Assembly (NCBI GenBank): GCA_003136335.1
Contig: PLEA01000214.1
Location: 1-7,639, forward strand
Source of the DNA: Acidobacteriaceae bacterium
Lineage (GTDB): Bacteria > Acidobacteriota > Terriglobia > Terriglobales > SbA1
Length of the DNA: 7,639 nt
Direction of reading: 5' to 3'
The notes beneath the pieces are model-generated. The model was not told where the DNA came from, made no database searches, and saw only the letters and a program-made list of their open reading frames with translations. The translations under genes and the position numbers were made by a program. Positions 1-6,436 of this stretch are shown here, piece after piece (positions within the stretch are counted from its first letter, which is position 1; the number at the start of each line of letters is the position of its first letter).

Positions 1-140
1 TCGACTGGAAAGAAGCCATGGAACTGCTGCGATCGGCTCCCCAAACTCCGCCCCTGCTGCTGGAACTGGCCGAAGACGAGAAAGTAAATGCGCTGGAGAA
101 GCTGGGGCCGACATTCGAACAGCTCGAAGGAATTGGGTAA
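1..140 (+). CDS. C-terminal fragment, probable sugar phosphate isomerase/epimerase (TIM barrel)
   Basis: The window opens inside a gene whose last 45 codons run from position 3 to a TAA at 138-140. The fragment begins DWKEAMELLRSAP and continues with a leucine-rich PPLLLEL stretch and an acidic helix. This resembles the C-terminal end of xylose-isomerase-like TIM-barrel proteins (sugar phosphate isomerase/epimerase), where an IDW-like segment starts the last helix and a hydrophobic LLLEL strand closes the barrel. That family call is by resemblance only, because the catalytic metal-binding part lies outside the window. The final codons ATT GGG TAA lie inside the AT-rich octamer repeat that begins at 131, so the repeat supplies the stop codon. 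The coding call is fairly safe; the product is tentative. Confidence 0.55.
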   Translation, partial: DWKEAMELLRSAPQTPPLLLELAEDEKVNALEKLGPTFEQLEGIG

Positions 141-231
141 TTGAGTAATTTTGTAATTGGGTAATTTGAAAACCCTCCGATGCTGCCGGATTTTCAATTA
201 CACAATTACCAAATTTCCCGATTACAAAATC
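131..231. repeat. Octamer-phased inverted repeat, copy 1 (upstream of asnS)
   Basis: An AT-rich element of about 100 bp. The left arm is five consecutive 8-base units (131-138, 139-146, 147-154, 155-162, 163-170), each starting AATT, with the typical form AATTGGGT or AATTGAGT. A 20-base GC-richer loop (171-190) follows. The right arm (191-231) starts TTTT, carries 8-base units such as AATTACAC and AATTACCA, and ends AATC. By hand alignment the right arm matches the reverse complement of the left at about 28 of 38 positions, so the element could fold into a long imperfect hairpin. It is homologous to copy 2 after asnS: left arms agree at about 35 of 40 positions and right arms at about 32 of 41. 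It overlaps the stop codon of the preceding gene and ends 6 bases before the asnS ATG. Its function is unknown. Confidence 0.85.
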
Positions 232-237
232 AGAACT

Positions 238-1563
238 ATGCCCTCACCCGTCACTACCATCGCAGAAATTGGCAAGCATGAGGGGCAGGCGGTCACGATC
301 CGCGGCTGGCTCTACAACCTGCGCGAGAGCGGGAAGCTGTTGTTCCCGCAGTTTCGCGACGGCTCGGGCATCATTCAGGGGGTGGTGCCGAAGAACGCGG
401 TCCCGCCGGAAGTGTTCGAGGCGATCAAGACGCTGACGCAGGAGTCGAGCGTGATCGTCGAAGGCAAAGTGCGCGCCGACAAGCGTGCACACGGCGGCTA
501 CGAACTCGATGTGGCCAATGTGCAGGTCGTGCAGCGCGTTCCCGAGTCTTCGCCTTATCCGATTACTCCCAAGGAACACGGCACCGACTTCCTGATGGAG
601 CATCGGCATCTGTGGGTGCGTTCGCAGCGGCAGGCGGCAATTCTGCGAGTGCGGGCCGAGATCATCAAGGCGGCGCGCGACTTCTTCGACGAACGCGGCT
701 TCACGCTGACCGATCCTCCGATCATTACGCCAGCCGCATGTGAAGGCACCAGCACACTATTCCCGGTCGATTATTTCGACGAGCAAGCGTTCCTCACGCA
801 GTCAGGCCAGCTTTATGTGGAAGCGACTGCGATGGCGCTGGGCAAAGTCTATTCGTTCGGTCCCACGTTTCGCGCGGAAAAATCGAAGACGCGCCGCCAT
901 CTCACCGAGTTCTGGATGGTCGAACCGGAAGTCGCTTACGCCGAACTCGACGACGTGATGGAACTGGCCGAGGGCCTCATCAGTTTCATCGTCAAGCGCT
1001 GCCTGGAAAAGCGGCGGATCGACCTGCAGACCATTGGTCGCGACCTCTCCAAACTCGAAAAAATCGAGGCCCCGTTCCCGCGAATCAGCTACGACGATGC
1101 CGTGAAGAATCTGCAGGAAGGCCACGCCAAAGGTGCGCTGGAATCGAAGTTTGAGTGGGGCGGCGACTTGGGCTCGCCGGACGAGACCTACCTATCGGCA
1201 CAATTCGACAAGCCGGTGATGGTGCACCGTTATCCGGCGAAGGTAAAGGCGTTTTACATGGAGCCTGACCCGCAGCGCCCGGAACTGGCCTTGTGCGTCG
1301 ATGTGCTCGCGCCCGAAGGCTATGGAGAAATCATCGGCGGCTCGCAACGCATGGCATCTTACGAATTGCTGCTGCAGCGCATCCACGAACACGGCCTGCC
1401 GGAGGAAGCCTTCCAGTGGTATCTCGATCTGCGCAAGTTCGGCAGCGTGCCGCATGGCGGCTTCGGCATGGGCATTGAGCGCGCCGTGGCCTGGATCTGC
1501 GGGTTGGAGCACGTGCGCGAGACGATTCCGTTTCCCAGGATGCTGTACCGGCTGTACCCTTAA
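238..1563 (+). CDS. asnS: Asparaginyl-tRNA synthetase (class II aminoacyl-tRNA synthetase)
   Basis: Charges tRNA-Asn with asparagine in an ATP-dependent cytoplasmic reaction. The 441-residue protein has an N-terminal OB-fold anticodon-binding domain (about residues 15-105; [12 protein letters not shown], then FRDGSG), then the class II catalytic core. Motif 1 lies near 154-172 (TDPPIITP), motif 2 at about 206-228 ([16 protein letters not shown], with Arg212), and motif 3 at 407-415 (GGFGMGIER, with Arg415). It lacks the large insertion domain of bacterial AspRS (normally near 590 residues), and its ending [12 protein letters not shown] is typical of AsnRS. A TTG at 157 would extend the frame, but those codons are read through the repeat hairpin and look non-genic; ATG 238 gives the usual family N-terminus. 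No clear Shine-Dalgarno precedes it (CAGAACTATG). An intact asnS suggests the cell can charge tRNA-Asn directly, though a GatCAB route is not excluded. Confidence 0.95.
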   Translation: MPSPVTTIAEIGKHEGQAVTIRGWLYNLRESGKLLFPQFRDGSGIIQGVVPKNAVPPEVFEAIKTLTQESSVIVEGKVRADKRAHGGYELDVANVQVVQRVPESSPYPITPKEHGTDFLMEHRHLWVRSQRQAAILRVRAEIIKAARDFFDERGFTLTDPPIITPAACEGTSTLFPVDYFDEQAFLTQSGQLYVEATAMALGKVYSFGPTFRAEKSKTRRHLTEFWMVEPEVAYAELDDVMELAEGLISFIVKRCLEKRRIDLQTIGRDLSKLEKIEAPFPRISYDDAVKNLQEGHAKGALESKFEWGGDLGSPDETYLSAQFDKPVMVHRYPAKVKAFYMEPDPQRPELALCVDVLAPEGYGEIIGGSQRMASYELLLQRIHEHGLPEEAFQWYLDLRKFGSVPHGGFGMGIERAVAWICGLEHVRETIPFPRMLYRLYP

Positions 1564-1564
1564 A

Positions 1565-1661
1565 AATTTGGTAATTGAGTAATTTGGTAATTGGGAAATT
1601 TAATCGGTATTCGGTGTTGCTTTTGAATTACTCAATTACTCAATTTCACATTTACTGAATC
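1565..1661. repeat. Octamer-phased inverted repeat, copy 2 (between asnS and arginase)
   Basis: A second copy of the element found upstream of asnS, starting one base after the asnS stop codon. The left arm is five 8-base units (1565-1572, 1573-1580, 1581-1588, 1589-1596, 1597-1604) such as AATTTGGT and AATTGAGT. The loop is 16 bases (1605-1620), unrelated to and four bases shorter than the loop of copy 1. The right arm (1621-1661) is exactly 41 bases, as in copy 1, again starting TTTT and ending AATC, with two perfect AATTACTC units. About 27 of 38 arm positions can pair. CCTTTTTGACTGAAACT lies between the element and the arginase ATG. Terminator activity is possible, but the stem is AT-rich and not a classical intrinsic terminator. 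Confidence 0.85.
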
Positions 1662-1677
1662 CTTTTTGACTGAAACT

Positions 1678-2616
1678 ATGACCACAGCTACCTCCGCCAA
1701 CATCACTCCACGAAAAATTCGCGTGATCGGTGTGCCGCTCGACCTTGGTCAGTCCCGGCGCGGCGTCGACATGGGGCCGTCGGCCGTTCGCGTGGCGGGG
1801 CTTGAGGCTCGCCTTGAGGCGCTCGGGCACGAGGTGGAAGACGGCGGCAATGTGGCCGTTGCTATTCCTGAACAGAAAAAAGAAGGCGACACTCACGCCA
1901 AGTATCTGAAGGAGATCACCGCCACGTGCACCAAGCATGCGGAGTTGGTGGTCAAGACTCTCGAGGCGGGGAAAGTACCTCTCGCTCTAGGGGGAGATCA
2001 TTCGATGGCCGCCGGCACGGTCTCAGGCGTTGCCGAGTTTTACCGCCGACAGAACCAGCCAGTCGGCTTGATCTGGATCGACGCGCACACCGACATCAAT
2101 ACGCCCGAATCGTCTCCCAGCGGCAACGTGCACGGCATGCCGCTGGCAGCGTTGATGGGCCTGTGGCCCTCGGATCTGGGGAACATCTTCAACTTCTCGC
2201 CCAAGGTGAAACCACAGAACTGCGTGCTGGTGGGCGTGCGTGACATCGACGCGGTCGAAAAGGAGAACGTGCTGCGTGCAGGCATTGGCGTCTTCACCAT
2301 GCGCGACATTGACGAGCGCGGCATGCGCACGGTGATGGAAGAAGCCCTGCGCATGGCCGCTCGGGGTACCGCCGGTTATCACATCTCGCTCGATATGGAT
2401 TGGGTGGATCCGGAAGACGCGCCGGGCGTGGGCACTCCGGTGCGCGGCGGCGCGACCTACCGCGAGGCTCACCTTGCCATGGAGATCATCGCCGATCACG
2501 GACGCATGCTAAGTTTCGAGATTGTCGAAGTGAATCCCGTGATCGACGAGCACAACAAGACGGCCGATCTGGCGGTGGAACTGGCGCTGTCGGCGTTTGG
2601 GAAGAAGATTCTGTAA
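1678..2616 (+). CDS. rocF: Arginase (ureohydrolase family, binuclear manganese)
   Basis: Predicted to hydrolyse L-arginine to L-ornithine and urea in the cytoplasm. The 312-residue length is normal for arginase. All metal ligands known for the family are visible: His108 in GGDHS (105-109), Asp135, His137 and Asp139 in IDAHTDIN, and Asp239 and Asp241 in SLDMDWVDP. The substrate-side His152 is in SGNVHGMPLA and Glu284 is in EVNP. The segment TPVRGGATYREA matches the arginase loop, and the SPSGNVHGMPLA stretch resembles arginases more than agmatinases or formimidoylglutamases, so arginase is the favoured substrate class. The ATG at 1678 is chosen over an in-frame TTG at 1666, which adds only MTET and sits in a T-run. 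No clear ribosome-binding site is seen. No ornithine aminotransferase, urease or arginine transporter is in the window, so its pathway role (nitrogen scavenging or ornithine supply) is not shown by context. Confidence 0.93.
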   Translation: MTTATSANITPRKIRVIGVPLDLGQSRRGVDMGPSAVRVAGLEARLEALGHEVEDGGNVAVAIPEQKKEGDTHAKYLKEITATCTKHAELVVKTLEAGKVPLALGGDHSMAAGTVSGVAEFYRRQNQPVGLIWIDAHTDINTPESSPSGNVHGMPLAALMGLWPSDLGNIFNFSPKVKPQNCVLVGVRDIDAVEKENVLRAGIGVFTMRDIDERGMRTVMEEALRMAARGTAGYHISLDMDWVDPEDAPGVGTPVRGGATYREAHLAMEIIADHGRMLSFEIVEVNPVIDEHNKTADLAVELALSAFGKKIL

Positions 2617-2628
2617 CGTGCGCTGGCG

Positions 2629-3474
2629 TTACTCCTCAACAAAATTCAGATTGTAAACGTCCGCGGCGGGCATACCCCGCCCGTTCACCACCAGCTGCAC
2701 TTCGAAATGGCGGAGTACAACCGGTCGCCCTTGCAAGTCGCTGTAGGAGAGCAGAGCTTGAATTTGTCGTTCGAGCGCCACGACATTGTGCAATTCTACG
2801 GTGGTACCATCCACCTGCGCTTCGGGCGTGCACTCCCGCGTAAGATGCGCACCCCAAATGCGGATGGGGACTCCAGCGCCGTCGTGCTGCAGGCCTGTTG
2901 CCGGCTCCACAAAAGCTGGGGTCACGTTTCCGATCTCCTGGCTCGAAGGCGGCTGCGGGAACACCTGAGATTCGCCCCCCATGGTGAACCAATCGGTGGT
3001 GCCGAATGCGCAATGGGCGCGGAAGCGCACGGTTGGACCCATATCGAAGCTGGAGGCGTCGAGAAGAAACTCAATCTGCCCGCGAGGCTGCACGTCGACC
3101 TCAAACCTTTGCACCTCTCCCACCCCTCGTGCATAAATTGAGATATATGCCTTTGTGACCTTCTCCGGGTGGTCGATTTCGTAAGTAAGAGAATAACGCA
3201 CCGCAGGCACATGACCGTCGCGGAAGGGAATTGTCTCCGGCGACATGCTGACGATCAAGGGCGAGATGCCGGCCATAAACATGCGGTGATGCCGCGCGGC
3301 GGGCGCAGGCACGGTCGGCGCGGGAGCGTTCGCGATGGGCGTTGCCGTTTGGCCGGTGGGGTTCGCGGGCGACTCTGCCGTCGTGCTGCTTTCGGCACCT
3401 TTGCGGCATCCGCTGGTGAAAAAAATCGCAGCAGCGAAAAGCGTGCAACAAGCTCGACACTTGAAGTTCAGCAT
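2629..3474 (-). CDS. Putative lipoprotein of unknown function with Ig-like beta regions
   Basis: I do not recognise the family. The protein starting at ATG 3474 has 281 residues. Its N-terminus is a lipoprotein signal: a short charged n-region (MLNFKCR), a hydrophobic core (residues 8-19) and a lipobox FTSGC with lipidation Cys23. A low-complexity Pro/Ala/Thr linker follows (about 24-61), typical of a tether. Residues about 65-165 and 175-281 look like two beta-rich, Ig-like regions. The second (VEPATGLQHDGAGVPIRIWG onward) loosely resembles an IPT/TIG fold; this is weak resemblance, not a domain hit. A GTG at 3540 would add 22 residues and bury the signal peptide, so it is rejected. The gene converges on arginase (12 bp between stops) and diverges from ddl. 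The likely location is the periplasmic face of a membrane. No enzyme motif is visible; a binding or structural role is possible. Confidence 0.8.
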   Translation of the reverse strand: MLNFKCRACCTLFAAAIFFTSGCRKGAESSTTAESPANPTGQTATPIANAPAPTVPAPAARHHRMFMAGISPLIVSMSPETIPFRDGHVPAVRYSLTYEIDHPEKVTKAYISIYARGVGEVQRFEVDVQPRGQIEFLLDASSFDMGPTVRFRAHCAFGTTDWFTMGGESQVFPQPPSSQEIGNVTPAFVEPATGLQHDGAGVPIRIWGAHLTRECTPEAQVDGTTVELHNVVALERQIQALLSYSDLQGRPVVLRHFEVQLVVNGRGMPAADVYNLNFVEE

Positions 3475-3551
3475 TTGCAGTGGGTCGTCGACTTTAGTGT
3501 ACCAATCGTGCGATTGACGTGGAACTCGAGCTGCGTCCACACTGGAAGGTC
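3475..3551. promoter_or_regulatory. Divergent lipoprotein/ddl promoter region
   Basis: This 77-bp gap must hold the start signals for both the - strand lipoprotein gene and ddl on the + strand unless transcripts come from elsewhere. A possible - strand -10 box, TACACT (complement of 3496-3501), sits 22 bases from the lipoprotein start but has no good -35 partner. A + strand TTGACG (3514-3519) resembles a -35 box but has no convincing -10 before ddl. Assigning the region is safe; exact promoters are not resolved by eye. Confidence 0.4.
3503..3516. promoter_or_regulatory. Candidate operator palindrome CAATCGTGCGATTG
   Basis: A perfect inverted repeat with 6-base arms (CAATCG and CGATTG) around a 2-base centre lies near the middle of the divergent gap, 28 bases from the lipoprotein ATG and 35 bases from the ddl ATG. 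The position and symmetry fit a binding site for a dimeric repressor or activator. A chance palindrome or a small hairpin is also possible, because only one copy is seen in the window. Confidence 0.3.
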
Positions 3552-4739
3552 ATGAAAAAGCTTCGGGTCGGTGTCCTGTTCGGCGGGCGGAGTGGAGAGC
3601 ACGAAGTTTCGTTGCTCTCGGCCGCATCGGTTCTCAACGCAATTGATAAAGAGAAGTACGAGGTCGTGCCCATCGGCATCACCAAAGATGGCCGCTGGCT
3701 GACGGCCGAGCACGCCGAGAACCTGCTGACCGGCAAACTCATGATCGAGCCCCGCAATCTCCGCGCCGGCGATCCCGAGACCACAGCTTCGGCCGCGGTG
3801 CTGGCGCGCGGAGAGGCAGTGGTCGTGCCGCCGGAACCAGCGCACCGCCAGAGCGGATTGGTTCCCTTCCAAACCGATGCGATGCTGCGACGTGCCAGCG
3901 ACCGCGCCATCAACGTGGACGTGATCTTTCCCGTGCTGCACGGCACGTTTGGCGAGGATGGCACGATTCAAGGGCTACTCGAACTCGCTGACATTCCCTA
4001 CGTAGGCGCGGGCGTCCTCGGCTCGGCTGCCGGAATGGACAAGGACATCATGAAGTCGTTGTTCCTTGCGGCGGGAATCCCCATCGTGAAGCATGTGACA
4101 ATTCTCCGCAGCTGGTGGGAGAACGATCCCAAGCAAATTCAGAAACGGATCGAGAGCAAGCTGACTTACCCGGTATTCGTGAAGCCGGCGAATCTCGGAT
4201 CGTCGGTGGGCATCAGCAAAGCGCACAATCGCAAAGAACTTGGACCGGCTATTGAAGAAGCCGCGAAGTTCGACCGCAAGATTGTTGTCGAGCAGGGCGT
4301 CGGCGGCAAGAAAGAAAAAGCCCGCGAGATCGAGTGCTCGGTGTTGGGCAATGACGAGCCGTCTGCGTCGGTGCCGGGTGAGATCGTTCCCGGCAAGGAG
4401 TTCTACGACTACACGGCAAAGTACGTTGACGAAGGTTCGCAGCTGATTATTCCCGCAAAGCTCACTAAGTCCGAAACGAAAAAAGTGCAGGACCTGGCGG
4501 TAGCCGCATTCCAGGCAGTGGACTGTTCTGGCCTGGCACGCGTGGATTTTCTGATGGATTCAAAGACGCGAAAGATTTATTTAAATGAAATCAATACCAT
4601 GCCGGGATTCACTGCGATCAGCATGTACCCCAAGCTGTGGGCTGCCTCTGGACTGGCTTATGCCGACTTGATCGACCGGCTGATTCAATTGGGGATCGAG
4701 CGCCACCAGGACAAGAAGAAGAATCAGTACAGCCGGTGA
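3552..4739 (+). CDS. ddl: D-alanine--D-alanine ligase
   Basis: An ATP-grasp enzyme that joins two D-alanines for the peptidoglycan precursor UDP-MurNAc-pentapeptide, in the cytoplasm. Visible family signatures in order: [14 protein letters not shown] (11-24, with Glu16), LHGTFGEDG (129-137), GSAAGMDKD with Ser158, [10 protein letters not shown] (211-220, ATP-grasp loop), the omega-loop pair Lys290-Tyr291 in YDYTAKY, ARVDF with metal ligand Asp332, and NEINTMPG (345-352). The Lys-Tyr pair is the form found in true D-Ala-D-Ala ligases rather than the VanA-type D-Ala-D-Lac ligases. At 395 residues it is longer than typical DdlB (about 306) or DdlA (about 364); extra sequence sits in about 60-118 and around GGKKEKARE before EIECSV. 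ATG 3552 gives the standard [12 protein letters not shown] start; a GTG at 3519 is rejected. Purine-rich GGAAGG (3544-3549) precedes the ATG, but unusually closely (2 bases). Confidence 0.96.
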   Translation: MKKLRVGVLFGGRSGEHEVSLLSAASVLNAIDKEKYEVVPIGITKDGRWLTAEHAENLLTGKLMIEPRNLRAGDPETTASAAVLARGEAVVVPPEPAHRQSGLVPFQTDAMLRRASDRAINVDVIFPVLHGTFGEDGTIQGLLELADIPYVGAGVLGSAAGMDKDIMKSLFLAAGIPIVKHVTILRSWWENDPKQIQKRIESKLTYPVFVKPANLGSSVGISKAHNRKELGPAIEEAAKFDRKIVVEQGVGGKKEKAREIECSVLGNDEPSASVPGEIVPGKEFYDYTAKYVDEGSQLIIPAKLTKSETKKVQDLAVAAFQAVDCSGLARVDFLMDSKTRKIYLNEINTMPGFTAISMYPKLWAASGLAYADLIDRLIQLGIERHQDKKKNQYSR

Positions 4740-4749
4740 AGGGCATTAA

Positions 4750-4783
4750 TGATTGTTGATTTCTGATTGCTGATTGAAAACCC
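4750..4783. repeat. Heptamer-phased direct repeat after ddl
   Basis: Four tandem units with a 7-base period: TGATTGT (4750), TGATTTC (4757), TGATTGC (4764) and TGATTG (4771), followed by AAAACCC. It lies between the convergent ddl and tannase-family genes, 10 bases past the ddl stop. The junction TTGAAAACCC (4774-4783) is identical to 166-175 at the arm/loop boundary of the first octamer element, which hints that the two repeat types are related. No complementary right arm is present before the tannase-family gene ends at 4792, so no hairpin is predicted. Its function is unknown; I see no intrinsic terminator in this 52-bp gap. Confidence 0.7.
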
Positions 4784-4791
4784 GGACTCTG

Positions 4792-6423
4792 CTACTTCTT
4801 TTCCGCCGCGCACACGAAGTTAGCCGCGTCATTAGTGTCGCCGCTCCCTTTGTATTTGGCGTCTTGCGGATACGCGCACAGTGGTCGCGTCATGGTGGCG
4901 TGCTGCTTGTCCTCGGCGGCGTTCTTCGTAGCGATGATCGTGGAGGGTGCGGCACCCTTCTCCACCCATTGTTCCAGAGCCGCATCTACGCTGTGCTGAG
5001 GATCGTCGCCGCTTGACTTGCCGACTTGTCCGAAGGAGTCAGGGCCGGGGCCGTTGTCGCAATGCTGCATTCCCGGCGCCATGTACAGGCGCACGAACGA
5101 ATCTGCGTCGCTCTGTCCCATCTTCGCAATGACACTGTCGTAATAGTTGACAGTGTTGATCGCCGGAATCGCCGGGTCATCCCAGCCGTGATACAGAATC
5201 AGTTTTCCGCCCCGAGCCTTGATCGGTTTCAGGTCCGCGTCGATCGCGTTCAGCGCGCTCGCCGTCTTCTCCTCGGCCAGCTTCAACCCGGCTTGGAGCG
5301 TGAAGGTCTTATAATCCCAATCAGATTTTTCATACACCATGTTCGAGAAGTACCCGATGCCGAAGGCCGCCATAAGGCTCTTGGCTGGCGCTGGGCCCGT
5401 AATCCACAGTCCCCATCCGCCCTGCCCGTCTTCCGCACCAGGCAAAAATCCGGGAAAAACTTCGTGTCCTTGCGCATCGTGCGGACCGGCGTAGATCTTC
5501 TTCAGCGCGGCGGCCTGCGGCGGGGTCAAGCACGTTTCCTGATCTTGGTCCGGTTTGCACTGGATCGTCGATGGATCAAAATGGCACTGCCGAGGATCGT
5601 TGAGGATCCCGTCGCGCACGCCATCGAGTTCGTCACAAGCGGCGAGCACGGCGGCGGAGATCGTGGGAATTTTCGCCGGAGGAATAAAACTGGCCGGATC
5701 GAGAGTCAGCGCCTGCGTGTCCGTTGCCGCAGTCGAGAGCAGCGCAGTCCAATAATTGGCCGGAGCCCCGGCCAGAATGCCGTCATAATCCGCGGGATAG
5801 CGCTGCGCCTCCATCAGCGCTTCGCGCCCGCCATCGGAACATCCCGCAAAGTACGACCGCTGCGCAGCCCTTCCATAGAACGCGTGCACTGCCTCGATGG
5901 CGACTCGAGTCATCTCATGAATTCCGCGATGGCCGAAGTCAATGACCTTCTCCGGATGCCCCAGCGCCCAGGTCGCATCGATGGGCGATCCCGCGTGACC
6001 CGTGTCGGTGGCAGTTGCCGCGTATCCCTTGCTGATGGCGATGCCGAGTTGCATGTCGTCGATCAGCCCGGCGAATCCGCCGTTGCCAATGCCTTGCAAC
6101 TTTCCGTTCCATCCGGAGACCGGCATCCAGACTTCGATCTTGATATCGGAGTCCGCAGTCGGCTTCGCCTCCGCCACCAGGCGGCAGAATGCAGGCAGGC
6201 CTTTGTAGAATGCGGTCTGGTCGGGAACGGGGAAGGGCAAGGGAGGAGCCACGAACGTTCCGGCGGCGACCGTCTGCGCGAGTGTAATCGTAGCGCCGGC
6301 AATCTTTGTCACGGTCAGCTTCTCGCACGAGCCTTCCGACAGAGCGATTGCGCTTGCGACGAACAAAAAGAATGAAAGTCCGAGCGTATACCTGAGAGTA
6401 GCCTTCAATGAACGCTCCATCAT
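4792..6423 (-). CDS. Secreted tannase/feruloyl esterase family protein
   Basis: An alpha/beta hydrolase of the tannase and feruloyl esterase family (PF07519 type) of 543 residues, a normal family length. A signal peptide covers about residues 1-28 (basic RSLKATLR, then a hydrophobic core to AIAL), so the enzyme should act outside the cytoplasm. The family's CS-D-HC catalytic motif is complete: Ser196 in GCSDGGRE with Cys195, Asp416 in GWDDPAIP, and His454 in GMQHC with Cys455. In known members the two cysteines form a disulfide that links the Ser and His loops. A calcium-binding-type loop, DELDGVRDGILN (264-275), is also present. It likely hydrolyses an aromatic ester such as a galloyl or feruloyl ester of plant matter, but the family also includes other esterases and the substrate cannot be read from sequence. 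It starts ATG ATG; either Met could be used. It lies 13 bp downstream of the S10 peptidase gene, a probable shared transcript. Confidence 0.92.
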   Translation of the reverse strand: MMERSLKATLRYTLGLSFFLFVASAIALSEGSCEKLTVTKIAGATITLAQTVAAGTFVAPPLPFPVPDQTAFYKGLPAFCRLVAEAKPTADSDIKIEVWMPVSGWNGKLQGIGNGGFAGLIDDMQLGIAISKGYAATATDTGHAGSPIDATWALGHPEKVIDFGHRGIHEMTRVAIEAVHAFYGRAAQRSYFAGCSDGGREALMEAQRYPADYDGILAGAPANYWTALLSTAATDTQALTLDPASFIPPAKIPTISAAVLAACDELDGVRDGILNDPRQCHFDPSTIQCKPDQDQETCLTPPQAAALKKIYAGPHDAQGHEVFPGFLPGAEDGQGGWGLWITGPAPAKSLMAAFGIGYFSNMVYEKSDWDYKTFTLQAGLKLAEEKTASALNAIDADLKPIKARGGKLILYHGWDDPAIPAINTVNYYDSVIAKMGQSDADSFVRLYMAPGMQHCDNGPGPDSFGQVGKSSGDDPQHSVDAALEQWVEKGAAPSTIIATKNAAEDKQHATMTRPLCAYPQDAKYKGSGDTNDAANFVCAAEKK

Positions 6424-6436
6424 CGGATCGTGATCT

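Noticed and set aside
131..231. CRISPR array
   Set aside because: The units are 8 bases, directly adjacent and AT-rich, with no spacers and no cas genes nearby.
157..237. N-terminal extension of AsnRS from a TTG start
   Set aside because: The extra 27 codons are read through the repeat loop and right arm and give a non-family sequence; ATG 238 gives the expected N-terminus.
141..237. T-box or other riboswitch controlling asnS
   Set aside because: The gap is under 100 bases, is filled by the repeat, and shows no T-box-like conserved segment or terminator/antiterminator pair.
2617..2628. Bidirectional terminator between arginase and the lipoprotein gene
   Set aside because: Only 12 bases separate the stops, with no convincing stem-loop or T-run.
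3475..3551. Extensions of ddl (GTG 3519) and of the lipoprotein (GTG 3540) that would overlap each other
   Set aside because: The ddl extension precedes a standard [12 protein letters not shown] start, and the lipoprotein extension would bury a clean signal peptide.
3552..4739. VanA-type D-Ala-D-Lac resistance ligase
   Set aside because: The omega-loop Lys290-Tyr291 pair is typical of D-Ala-D-Ala ligases, and no vanH, vanX or vanRS-like genes are adjacent.
5026..6375. A 449-codon open frame on the + strand, antisense to the tannase-family gene
   Set aside because: It lies entirely inside a gene with complete catalytic motifs, and its translation is Arg-rich and shows no recognisable motif, as expected for a shadow frame in GC-rich coding DNA.
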